Shown: one piece after another, positions 17,727 through 25,254 of the stretch | Position numbering within the stretch: the first letter of the stretch is position 1 | Layout: every line of letters starts with the position of its first letter | Assembly: GCA_964500435.1 (NCBI GenBank) | Contig: CAZCNL010000001.1 | Location: 496,001 to 560,000, forward strand | From: GWF2-33-9 sp964500435 | Lineage (GTDB): Bacteria > Bacteroidota > Ignavibacteria > Kapaibacteriales > UBA2268 | Direction: 5' to 3' | DNA length: 64,000 bases | Translations under genes and position numbers: made by a program | The notes under the pieces: model-generated | What the model saw: the letters and a program-made list of their open reading frames with translations, nothing else | The model's database searches: none | What the model was told of the DNA's origin: nothing

Positions 17727-19742
17727 ATGGGGCAAAACCCTACAAATAAGGATAAGGATAGTTTCAATAATAAAAAAAATATATTGAATAATCAACCAAA
17801 TTTCGTTAAAAATTTGTTGGTCTGGATTTTATTTGGCTCCTTCATTTTCCTAATGTATGCTCTTTTCCAAGAAAATCAAGCAAAAGAATCCATTATTTCA
17901 TACACTGAATATCAAAATCTACTTTCTCAAGGTTTAATAAAATCTGCAAAAGTTATCAAAAACCAAAATAATGATGTAGATTTTTATGGAAAATTAAAAA
18001 CTACAGTAACAATTTCAATCAATGGCAAACCAAGAGAAATTAATCAATTTATGGTAAAACTCGGCTTCATTGATTCGAAAACAGAAGAACAATGGAAAGC
18101 TCAAGGTATTTATTGGAGTTATGAAGTTGATAATAGTTCATTTTGGGGACCAATTTTATCAATCTTACCTTTCGTACTAATTATTGTTGCTTGGTTTTAC
18201 TTAATGCGAAGATTTCAAATGGGCGGAAACGGCAATAGCAACAAGAACATTTTTAATTTTGGTCGTTCAAAAGCTAAAATGCTTGACAAAAATGAATCAA
18301 AAGTTACATTCAAAGATGTTGCTGGTGCAGATGAAGCCAAAGAAGAATTGGTTGAAATTATAGATTTTTTGAAAGACCCTTTCAAATTTCAGCGATTAGG
18401 TGGTAAAATTCCAAAAGGTGTATTGCTTTTAGGACCTCCGGGTACAGGTAAAACTTTATTAGCACGAGCTGTTGCAGGTGAAGCAGGTGTCCCATTCTTT
18501 TCAATTTCCGGTGCAGATTTCGTAGAAATGTTCGTAGGTGTTGGTGCAAGCCGTGTTCGTGATTTATTCGAACAAGCAAAAAAGAATGCACCTTGCATTG
18601 TTTTTATTGATGAAATTGATGCCGTTGGAAGACATCGTGGCGCTGGTTTAGGCGGCGGTCATGATGAAAGAGAACAAACTCTCAACGCCCTTCTTGTAGA
18701 AATGGATGGTTTCGAACAAAATAGCAGCGTCATCGTTATGGCTGCTACTAACAGACCTGACGTTCTCGACCCCGCCTTATTACGTCCTGGTCGCTTTGAT
18801 CGTCAAGTTGTTGTCGATAGACCCGACATTAATGGACGCAAAGGTATCTTTAAAGTACATGCTAGTAAAATTCCGCTCGGACCTGACGTCGATTTCGATG
18901 TTTTAGCTAAATCTACTCCCGGACTTTCCGGCGCTGATATTGCTAACGTTGTCAACGAAGCTGCTCTTTTAGCCGCTCGTAAGAATAGTGATTTCGTCAC
19001 TATGTACGATTTCGAAATGGCTAAAGACAAAGTCTTGATGGGTGTCGAACGTAAAAGCATGGTCATCTCCGATAAAGAAAAAGAAGTAACCGCATATCAC
19101 GAAATGGGTCATGCTCTTGTCGGTAAATTCTTGCCTAATGCAGACCCCGTTCACAAAGTTTCGATTATTCCTCGAGGTCGTGCTTTGGGTGTTACGGCTT
19201 ACTTACCTAACGAAGAATCTCATTCACTTTCTAAAGAATATATTGAATCTCAAATTGTTATGTTACTCGGTGGAAGAACTGCTGAAAAACTTGTCTTCAA
19301 TACTTACACCACCGGCGCTTCAAATGATTTGCAACGTGCTACTAAACTATCCCGTAAAATGGTTTGTGAATGGGGAATGAGTGATGCTATCGGTCCGATG
19401 AGCTTAAATAGCGAGCAAAACGAAGTGTTTTTAGGCAGGGACTTTTCCCATGTCAAAGAATATAGTGAAGAAACTTCCCAACTCATCGATAGTGAAGTCC
19501 GAAAAGTTCTTCTCAACGCAAACAATAAAGCCGAAAGTATTCTCAAAGATAATATTGATATTCTTCATCGTGGCGCTAAAATCTTATTGGAACGGGAAAC
19601 TATCGATAGCGACGAACTGGATAAAATTGTCAAAGGCGAGGAGCTCCCTCCAATTAGCAATTTGAAAATGCAAGCTTTGAGAAGCATGAAATTGAATGGA
19701 AATAACGATAATATCCCTTCAAAAATCGACAATAATATTTGA
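17727..19742 (+). CDS. ftsH: ATP-dependent zinc metalloprotease FtsH
   Basis: This membrane-anchored AAA+ protease extracts and degrades membrane and regulatory proteins. It has 671 residues. A first membrane segment lies at about 28-47, a periplasmic stretch follows, and a second segment lies at about 150-170. Walker A is GPPGTGKT at 236-243, followed by IVFIDEIDAVG and the second-region-of-homology arginines in NRPDVLDPALLRPGRFD. The zinc motif HEMGH is at 458-462. A good ribosome binding site (GAGAGG) fixes the start. From about the middle of the gene the codons become visibly richer in C (GAC, GTC, TTC, CTC) than in the first third or in neighbouring genes, which may reflect expression-level selection. 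A repeat-protein gene follows 33 bp downstream. Confidence 0.98.
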   Translation: MGQNPTNKDKDSFNNKKNILNNQPNFVKNLLVWILFGSFIFLMYALFQENQAKESIISYTEYQNLLSQGLIKSAKVIKNQNNDVDFYGKLKTTVTISINGKPREINQFMVKLGFIDSKTEEQWKAQGIYWSYEVDNSSFWGPILSILPFVLIIVAWFYLMRRFQMGGNGNSNKNIFNFGRSKAKMLDKNESKVTFKDVAGADEAKEELVEIIDFLKDPFKFQRLGGKIPKGVLLLGPPGTGKTLLARAVAGEAGVPFFSISGADFVEMFVGVGASRVRDLFEQAKKNAPCIVFIDEIDAVGRHRGAGLGGGHDEREQTLNALLVEMDGFEQNSSVIVMAATNRPDVLDPALLRPGRFDRQVVVDRPDINGRKGIFKVHASKIPLGPDVDFDVLAKSTPGLSGADIANVVNEAALLAARKNSDFVTMYDFEMAKDKVLMGVERKSMVISDKEKEVTAYHEMGHALVGKFLPNADPVHKVSIIPRGRALGVTAYLPNEESHSLSKEYIESQIVMLLGGRTAEKLVFNTYTTGASNDLQRATKLSRKMVCEWGMSDAIGPMSLNSEQNEVFLGRDFSHVKEYSEETSQLIDSEVRKVLLNANNKAESILKDNIDILHRGAKILLERETIDSDELDKIVKGEELPPISNLKMQALRSMKLNGNNDNIPSKIDNNI

Positions 19743-19775
19743 TAATATATTTTTTTACTAAACAAAGGTGTATTT

Positions 19776-21443
19776 ATGACTTCAATTGATTTATCCCAAG
19801 AACGTATCAACGAACTTCTTCAACGTCAAAATGGACTTTGCGGTCTGACTGGTAAAAAATTTGATGATTCTCACATGGATTTTCATATTTTTGCCTTAAA
19901 TCCTAATTATAATCCCGAAGAACTTGATCATTTTGTTCTCATTTGGAAAGACGCTGACCTCTCTCCATTTAAAAAAAATGATAATTTTATTTCCCCTATT
20001 CGAAAATATTTCTTTCCGTACGCCAATTTTACTCATTATAACGACAATGACAAATCAAATGATATACTTGATGAATTAAATCATATCATTGAATTAGCAA
20101 AAGATGAAACACAACTTAAAAATGCCGTATTTCAATTCCGAAATTTGCTCAAAACAGTTCAATCTCTTAACCTTTCGTCAGAAATTGAACAAAATCTAAT
20201 TAATAATATTTCAAATCATTTGTCCGAAGCCGAAAAAATGCTCCATTCTCATAGAAATCAAATCAATGAGGATTCCCTTAAATTCTATAATAATTACAAA
20301 TCGAAAATCGAGGACATAATTCAAACTCAATCTAAATGGGAAATGCTTCGTTCCGCCCGTCAAAAACTTATGATTTTGCAAAAAGAAATCCAAGATACAA
20401 AACTTCACATTTCCCGTGCCACCATTGAAGACCTAAAAAAGCTCATTGCGGATGCCCTTAACATCATTTCGCAAAAGCAAATCGCCGAAAGAGAGAATTA
20501 TGAAATGGAATGCTCCGATAATTACTTAAAATTAAAAAGCAAATTCGACAAATTAATTCAAAATATCGAAGAAACAAATGATTATTCCAAAATTCGACAA
20601 GAATTAATCGAAGCCCAAAAGTTAATTGCCGCAAATACACTTAAAAGAAATCACCAAGAAGAGCTTTATCAAATGATTCGAAATGGTTTTGATTTACTTT
20701 CCAAACATCAGGAAAAAGAAAAGTCATCATTTCTTCAAGAAGCGAATGAAAATTATGCAAAATTACTTCCTTTGGTTGAAAATGCAATACAAATTGCAAC
20801 CACAACGGATACTTTTAAAGAAGCGAGAGAGTCTTTGATCGCCGCACAAACTTCTATTAAAGGCATGGCACTTACAAAAGAGCAACGGGACGAGCTTTAT
20901 GGTAAAATTCGAGAAGTCTTTGATAAAATTAATGTTCTTCAGGAACAAGAAAGAAATGAATTTCTTAAAATTTCCGAAGAAAATTATCAAAATCTGGTAC
21001 AAAAACTAACCACGGAAAAAGAAAAGATAATGAATAACCCCCATTTTAAAACCATTCGGGAAAATCTTTTAACCATTCAAGGAGAAATTCGTGTCTGGAA
21101 ACTTAAAACGGACCACAGAAACAAACTTTATAATCTACTAAAAGAAATATTTACACTCCTCGACACAAAGCGTGATGAATTTTTCGAGTCACAAAACAAA
21201 GAAAAGAAATCAAAATACGACTCCGCAACTAATAATTTAATCACTAAAAAGAAAAAATTAGTCAAAGCAATGGAAATTGATAAAAAAGAACTCGAAAATA
21301 CAGAAAAAGAACTTTCCCAAGAAACCAATGAAGAAATTAATAACGTACTAAAAGAACGAATTGAAAGAATAAAATCACGAATTACCGAAAAACAAAACCG
21401 AATTGACGAAATAGAAGAGAAATTGCAAACCATCGAAGAATAA
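19776..21443 (+). CDS. Unrecognised protein with an HNH-like N-terminus and five tandem ~77-residue helical repeats
   Basis: I cannot assign this 555-residue protein. Residues 1-90 contain LCGLTGKKF, MDFHIF and LDHFVLIW, spaced somewhat like an HNH nuclease fold but without the paired cysteines or a clear DH active site. From about residue 97 to 480 there are five tandem helical repeats. The last four begin NYKSK (173), NYLKL (249), NYAKL (326) and NYQNL (403), each with a centre like KEARESLIAAQ. The pattern resembles DUF349-type repeats. The end (480-555) is a highly charged coiled coil. It starts 33 bp after ftsH behind AAAGGTG, so it is probably co-transcribed. A structural or adaptor role is plausible. 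Nothing in it looks like a signal peptide or membrane segment. Confidence 0.85.
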   Translation: MTSIDLSQERINELLQRQNGLCGLTGKKFDDSHMDFHIFALNPNYNPEELDHFVLIWKDADLSPFKKNDNFISPIRKYFFPYANFTHYNDNDKSNDILDELNHIIELAKDETQLKNAVFQFRNLLKTVQSLNLSSEIEQNLINNISNHLSEAEKMLHSHRNQINEDSLKFYNNYKSKIEDIIQTQSKWEMLRSARQKLMILQKEIQDTKLHISRATIEDLKKLIADALNIISQKQIAERENYEMECSDNYLKLKSKFDKLIQNIEETNDYSKIRQELIEAQKLIAANTLKRNHQEELYQMIRNGFDLLSKHQEKEKSSFLQEANENYAKLLPLVENAIQIATTTDTFKEARESLIAAQTSIKGMALTKEQRDELYGKIREVFDKINVLQEQERNEFLKISEENYQNLVQKLTTEKEKIMNNPHFKTIRENLLTIQGEIRVWKLKTDHRNKLYNLLKEIFTLLDTKRDEFFESQNKEKKSKYDSATNNLITKKKKLVKAMEIDKKELENTEKELSQETNEEINNVLKERIERIKSRITEKQNRIDEIEEKLQTIEE

Positions 21444-21464
21444 AAATATATAAATATTAATCAT

Positions 21465-21498
21465 AAAGGGCTATTTTTTAATTAAAATAGCCTTTTTT
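21465..21498 (+). terminator. Intrinsic terminator of the ftsH-repeat protein transcript
   Basis: Plus-strand AAAGGGCTATTTT pairs with AAAATAGCCTTT across a six-base loop (one G-T wobble), followed by a T run. It lies about 20 bp after the stop of the repeat-protein gene. Confidence 0.85.
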
Positions 21499-21538
21499 AT
21501 TTATATAAATCAATTATAATAAATTATTAATACATAAA

Positions 21539-21826
21539 ATGAAATATTTAATTAGCATTTATAATATAATAGCATATATATTTAAATTAGAAGTATGTAA
21601 ATATAATATAAAATTATGTACAATTAAAATAGAAGTACATAAAATAATAACAAAAGTATGTATTTGTGAAATCTAAGTATTTATTTTTATAATAAAAGTA
21701 CGTATTTGTAAAGTAAAAGTATTTAAAATGATAATAAAAGTATATACTTATAAAGTAAAAGTACGTACTTATAAAATAAAAAGACTGTATAATAAAACAA
21801 TAATATTTATTTATAAATCATTATAA
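21539..21826 (+). pseudogene. Possible small heptapeptide-repeat reading frame with one in-frame stop
   Basis: An ATG at 21539 opens a frame that enters the 21-bp repeats in phase, so each DNA unit encodes seven residues (such as KVYTYKV and KVRTYKI). It reads 45 codons to a TAA at 21674-21676. Beyond that single stop it stays open to a TAA at 21824-21826. No ribosome binding site is visible. A repeat whose length is a multiple of three will hold frames open by itself, so this may be only a by-product of the array. A decayed small gene is the alternative. Confidence 0.22.
21590..21799. repeat. Tandem array of ten imperfect units, exact 21-bp period
   Basis: Ten consecutive units of exactly 21 bp start at 21590, 21611, 21632, 21653, 21674, 21695, 21716, 21737, 21758 and 21779. 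The consensus core is AAAGTAYGTAYTT followed by an A/T tail. Units 8 and 9 contain perfect 12-bp palindromes: AAGTATATACTT (21738-21749) and AAGTACGTACTT (21759-21770), which differ by two symmetric changes. A 21-bp spacing is two DNA turns, placing the cores on one face of the helix. The outer units are the most diverged. There are no unique spacers, so this is not a CRISPR array. The function is unknown. Confidence 0.9.
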
Positions 21827-21961
21827 TTTATTAATAAATAATATACATACATTATTCAATTACAATAATTTAATATCACTTAACTTTTAAATATAAATAT
21901 AATATAATCATTAAAAAATATCAGTAAAATAAAAACAAATAATAAAAAATTAAATTAAGAC

Positions 21962-22002
21962 AAAAAAGAAACCTCCCAAAAAATTATTTCTTCGAGAGGT
22001 TT
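21962..22002 (-). terminator. Intrinsic terminator of the nuo operon
   Basis: On the minus strand AAACCTCTC pairs with GGGAGGTTT (one wobble) across a loop of about 16 bases and is followed by C and a T run. It lies about 50 bp after the nuoN stop, the right place and orientation to end the eleven-gene nuo transcript. Confidence 0.8.
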
Positions 22003-22054
22003 TAATACAGTATTAATTAAAATTATTATATTAACTTAAGATTTTAACTCAAAA

Positions 22055-23563
22055 TTATTTAAACATACTTACGGATGATTTAGCCCAATCAAGAATTGGT
22101 GAAAAATAAACTCCAAAGAGTATGGTAAAGACTGCTAAAACATAAGCAATAGATATCGGGAAAGCCTTTGCGGAGAATTTTGAGCTATTATTAACATCAT
22201 TGCTTTGCCTTAAGAACATATTTCGAATAATTTTAGCATAATAGAATAAGGAAACAACACTATTTAATATCGCAATAACTGCTAACCATATCATTCCCTT
22301 TTCCAAAACCGCAGCGAAGATATAGAATTTGCCAATATAACCAGCGGTTGGCGGCAAACCAGTCAAGGAAATTAAAAATATGGTCATTAAAACAGCCAAA
22401 ACAGGTGAGCGGTAGCCCAAACCGTTGTAATTGTTTATATTATTGCTTCCGATTTCATTCTCGAAGAGTTGTGCTACGAAAAATGCGCCGAGATTCATTA
22501 TCATATAAAAGACAAAGTACATCAAAACGGATGTAACGCCGGCATTTGTCATAACGACAACACCTAAAAGCAAGTAGCCTGCGTGTGCAATAGAAGAATA
22601 TGCAAGCAATCGCTTAACATTTTCTTGCCAAAGTGCAACAAAATTACCGACAGTCATCGTTAAAACGGCTAAAATTGCTAAAATGGTATGCCAATTGAAG
22701 TTCGAAATAGTACTCCAGACATCGATTGAACTCGAAGCGGGTGCGAAGTATAAATCTTTGAAGAATCGAATGAAAACGGCAAATCCTGCGGCTTTCGAAG
22801 CGACTGAAAGAAATGATGTAATTGTTATAGGTGCACCTTCGTAGACATCAGGAGTCCAATAATGGAATGGTACTGCTGAAATTTTATAACCGAAGCCGAC
22901 CAAAATCATTAAGCCGCCGATTATTAATGGGAATAATTCAACATTTCCAGTAAGGATTACTTGATTTATTTTTGCAACATCTAATGTCATTGTTGAGCCG
23001 TAAAGTAAAGACATACCGTAAACCATTATTCCAGAGGATAATGAACCGTAAATAACATATTTTAATGATGCTTCGCTTGCTCTTTTAATTTCTTTGGTAT
23101 AACCTGCTAAAACATAGGAGCTAAAGCTTAATATTTCAATGGAAAGATAAATGGTAATTAAATTAACGGCTGACGCAAGGAGGAACATTCCGAAAGTCAT
23201 ACCGACTAACATTGAATAATATTCCCCAACTTTACGATTATTCAAATATAATTCCTTATATGAAAAGGACATTAAGATGATTAAAATCGTAGTAATAAGA
23301 AAGATGTATTTAAAAAATGTTGAATAGGGGTCGACGACAATAAGTCCTTCGAACAAGGATTTTGATACACCGGCATTTGCGGTTAATAAAAAGCCTGTTA
23401 CGATAAGTCCTATTAAAGCGACGTAAGCTGCAATATTTTTGACATTTTTGAATATTAGGTCAAAGAGTATTGCAAGAATAAAAGTAATAACAATGGCAAT
23501 TTCTGGAGTAAAATACCCCAGACTTGCTATTAAGTTATCTAAATATGATTGATTAATTGTCAT
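22055..23563 (-). CDS. nuoN: NADH-quinone oxidoreductase subunit N
   Basis: This is the antiporter-like proton-pumping membrane subunit of complex I, 502 residues with about 14 membrane helices. It shows the family's discontinuous-helix and lysine motifs: GYTKEIKRASEASLKYVIYG, GFGYKISAVPFHYWTPDVYEGAP and KRLLAYSSIAHAGYLLLG. It is the last gene of the operon, 29 bp after nuoM, and a terminator follows. NuoL, NuoM and NuoN are paralogues. The position after nuoM and the YEGAP motif support the N assignment. Confidence 0.96.
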   Translation of the reverse strand: MTINQSYLDNLIASLGYFTPEIAIVITFILAILFDLIFKNVKNIAAYVALIGLIVTGFLLTANAGVSKSLFEGLIVVDPYSTFFKYIFLITTILIILMSFSYKELYLNNRKVGEYYSMLVGMTFGMFLLASAVNLITIYLSIEILSFSSYVLAGYTKEIKRASEASLKYVIYGSLSSGIMVYGMSLLYGSTMTLDVAKINQVILTGNVELFPLIIGGLMILVGFGYKISAVPFHYWTPDVYEGAPITITSFLSVASKAAGFAVFIRFFKDLYFAPASSSIDVWSTISNFNWHTILAILAVLTMTVGNFVALWQENVKRLLAYSSIAHAGYLLLGVVVMTNAGVTSVLMYFVFYMIMNLGAFFVAQLFENEIGSNNINNYNGLGYRSPVLAVLMTIFLISLTGLPPTAGYIGKFYIFAAVLEKGMIWLAVIAILNSVVSLFYYAKIIRNMFLRQSNDVNNSSKFSAKAFPISIAYVLAVFTILFGVYFSPILDWAKSSVSMFK

Positions 23564-23592
23564 ATCAATTCGTTTTCAGTGTTAGACAAAAT

Positions 23593-25224
23593 TTATAAAC
23601 CAGCAACTTGACCGGATACTTTGACTAATTCGATTAAATGGTTAACAGAAGTAGTCATCAAGCCAATAATTGGATTAGGATTAATTCCGAAATAAATTAC
23701 GATAATCATAAGTGGTACAAGTGCAACTTTTTCAACTAAATTTAAATCATCAGTTTTATATATTTTTCCAGTTGGGTCCCAAGGTCCAGACCATCTTTCA
23801 GGTAATTTTCCAAAGAATACTTTTTGCAAAGCCCAAAGCATATAAGAAGCACCTAAAATAATACCGAGTCCTGCTATCATTGCATAGATTGGATATGTTT
23901 TAAATGTACCGAGGAATATTAACGCTTCTGATACGAAACCACTTAATCCAGGTAAACCTACAGCTGCAAAAAATGCTACGGTCATAATACCGGTATAAAT
24001 CGGCATTTTTGTAGCAAGACCACCAAAATCATCTAATCCACGAGTATGTGAGCGGTCATAAATAACGCCCACAATCATAAATAACATTGCTGTAATTGTT
24101 CCGTGGTTGAACATTTGGAAAATTGCACCTACCATTCCTTCTGTAGTCATTGATGCCATACCTAAAACTACATAACCCATATGTGAAACGGAAGAATATG
24201 CAATAAGTTTTTTGAAATCTCTTTTTCCAAATTTGAATTGACCTAATGCACATAAAGCACCATAAACGATGGAAACTAATCCAATTACTGCAATCCAGTT
24301 TTGGAAATAATAAACTGCATCTGGAAACATAGGCCAAGCAATACGTAACATACCATAAGTACCCATCTTTAACAATACTCCAGCAAGAATAACAGAGATT
24401 GGTGTGGGAGCTTCAACGTGTGCATCTGGCAACCAAGTATGGAATGGAACGCTTGGGACTTTAATCGCAAAACCCACAAATAATGCAGCAAATGCAATCA
24501 TTCGCCATGTATTACCCATACCATATAATATTGAGTTATGATTGTATTTTGTAAAGTCCATCATATCGAACATATTAAATGAACCGACTGCAAAATACAA
24601 AGCAATCATAACTAATAGCATAAATACTGAGCCAAATAAAGTATATAAGAAGAATTTTATTGCAGCATATTCTTTATTTGGTCCACCCCAAATTCCGATT
24701 AAGAAATACATAGGGAGAAGCATCAATTCCCAAAATACGTAGAATAAGAAAAAGTCAAGTGATACAAATACCCCAATCATACCTGTTACGAGTAACAAGT
24801 ACATCATAAAATATCCTTTTGAAGACTTTTTAATATTCCATGAAGCAAAAGTAGCTAAAAATGAGACAATTGTAGTTAAAAGAATCATTGGTGTGGAAAT
24901 ACCATCGAGTCCCATAAAGTATTCGATTTTTAAATTTCCAAGTAATGGTAAACCTGTTAACGAAATCCAAGTGCTTCTTTCAACAAATTGCATTGTTGCA
25001 GCATTATTTATTCCAGCTAAGGAAAAATTGAAATTCATTACTAAAACAATAGATATTATCAACTGGATAAAAGTAATAGCTGCAGTAACCCAGCGATAAA
25101 TATTTTGTGATTTTGCTTTTGCTAGGTCATCTTCACCTGATGGAATGAATAATATAATTATCATTCCTAAGATAGGCAGGAATGTTAGCCAAGATAACGC
25201 TCCCAATCCAAGAAATGTGAACAT
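23593..25224 (-). CDS. nuoM: NADH-quinone oxidoreductase subunit M
   Basis: This is the second antiporter-like proton-pumping subunit of complex I, 543 residues. The conserved glutamate helix appears in FLFYVFWELMLLPMYFLIGIW. The half-channel motif appears in KVPSVPFHTWLPDAHVEAPTP, and the second lysine helix in KKLIAYSSVSHMGYVVLG. The start is an ATG preceded by GGAG on the minus strand. It lies 30 bp after nuoL and 29 bp before nuoN. Confidence 0.97.
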   Translation of the reverse strand: MFTFLGLGALSWLTFLPILGMIIILFIPSGEDDLAKAKSQNIYRWVTAAITFIQLIISIVLVMNFNFSLAGINNAATMQFVERSTWISLTGLPLLGNLKIEYFMGLDGISTPMILLTTIVSFLATFASWNIKKSSKGYFMMYLLLVTGMIGVFVSLDFFLFYVFWELMLLPMYFLIGIWGGPNKEYAAIKFFLYTLFGSVFMLLVMIALYFAVGSFNMFDMMDFTKYNHNSILYGMGNTWRMIAFAALFVGFAIKVPSVPFHTWLPDAHVEAPTPISVILAGVLLKMGTYGMLRIAWPMFPDAVYYFQNWIAVIGLVSIVYGALCALGQFKFGKRDFKKLIAYSSVSHMGYVVLGMASMTTEGMVGAIFQMFNHGTITAMLFMIVGVIYDRSHTRGLDDFGGLATKMPIYTGIMTVAFFAAVGLPGLSGFVSEALIFLGTFKTYPIYAMIAGLGIILGASYMLWALQKVFFGKLPERWSGPWDPTGKIYKTDDLNLVEKVALVPLMIIVIYFGINPNPIIGLMTTSVNHLIELVKVSGQVAGL

Positions 25225-25254
25225 CTATATCCTCCGTGCTCTTTTATTTACAAA

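Larger units (their letters stand above)
21444..22054. other. 611-bp convergent intergenic region, extremely AT-rich
   Basis: This gap lies between the ends of the repeat-protein gene and nuoN, so no flanking gene needs a promoter here. It contains a plus-strand terminator (21465-21498), a ten-unit 21-bp tandem repeat (21590-21799), a nearly unbroken reading frame through that repeat (21539-21826), a featureless AT-rich stretch (about 21827-21960) and the nuo terminator (21962-22002). It is the longest non-coding stretch in the window. Confidence 0.85.

Noticed and set aside
19776..20045. Active HNH nuclease domain
   Set aside because: The catalytic DH and the second cysteine pair are missing, so only a distant resemblance is claimed.
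21590..21799. CRISPR array
   Set aside because: Units are contiguous with no unique spacers, and no cas genes are present.
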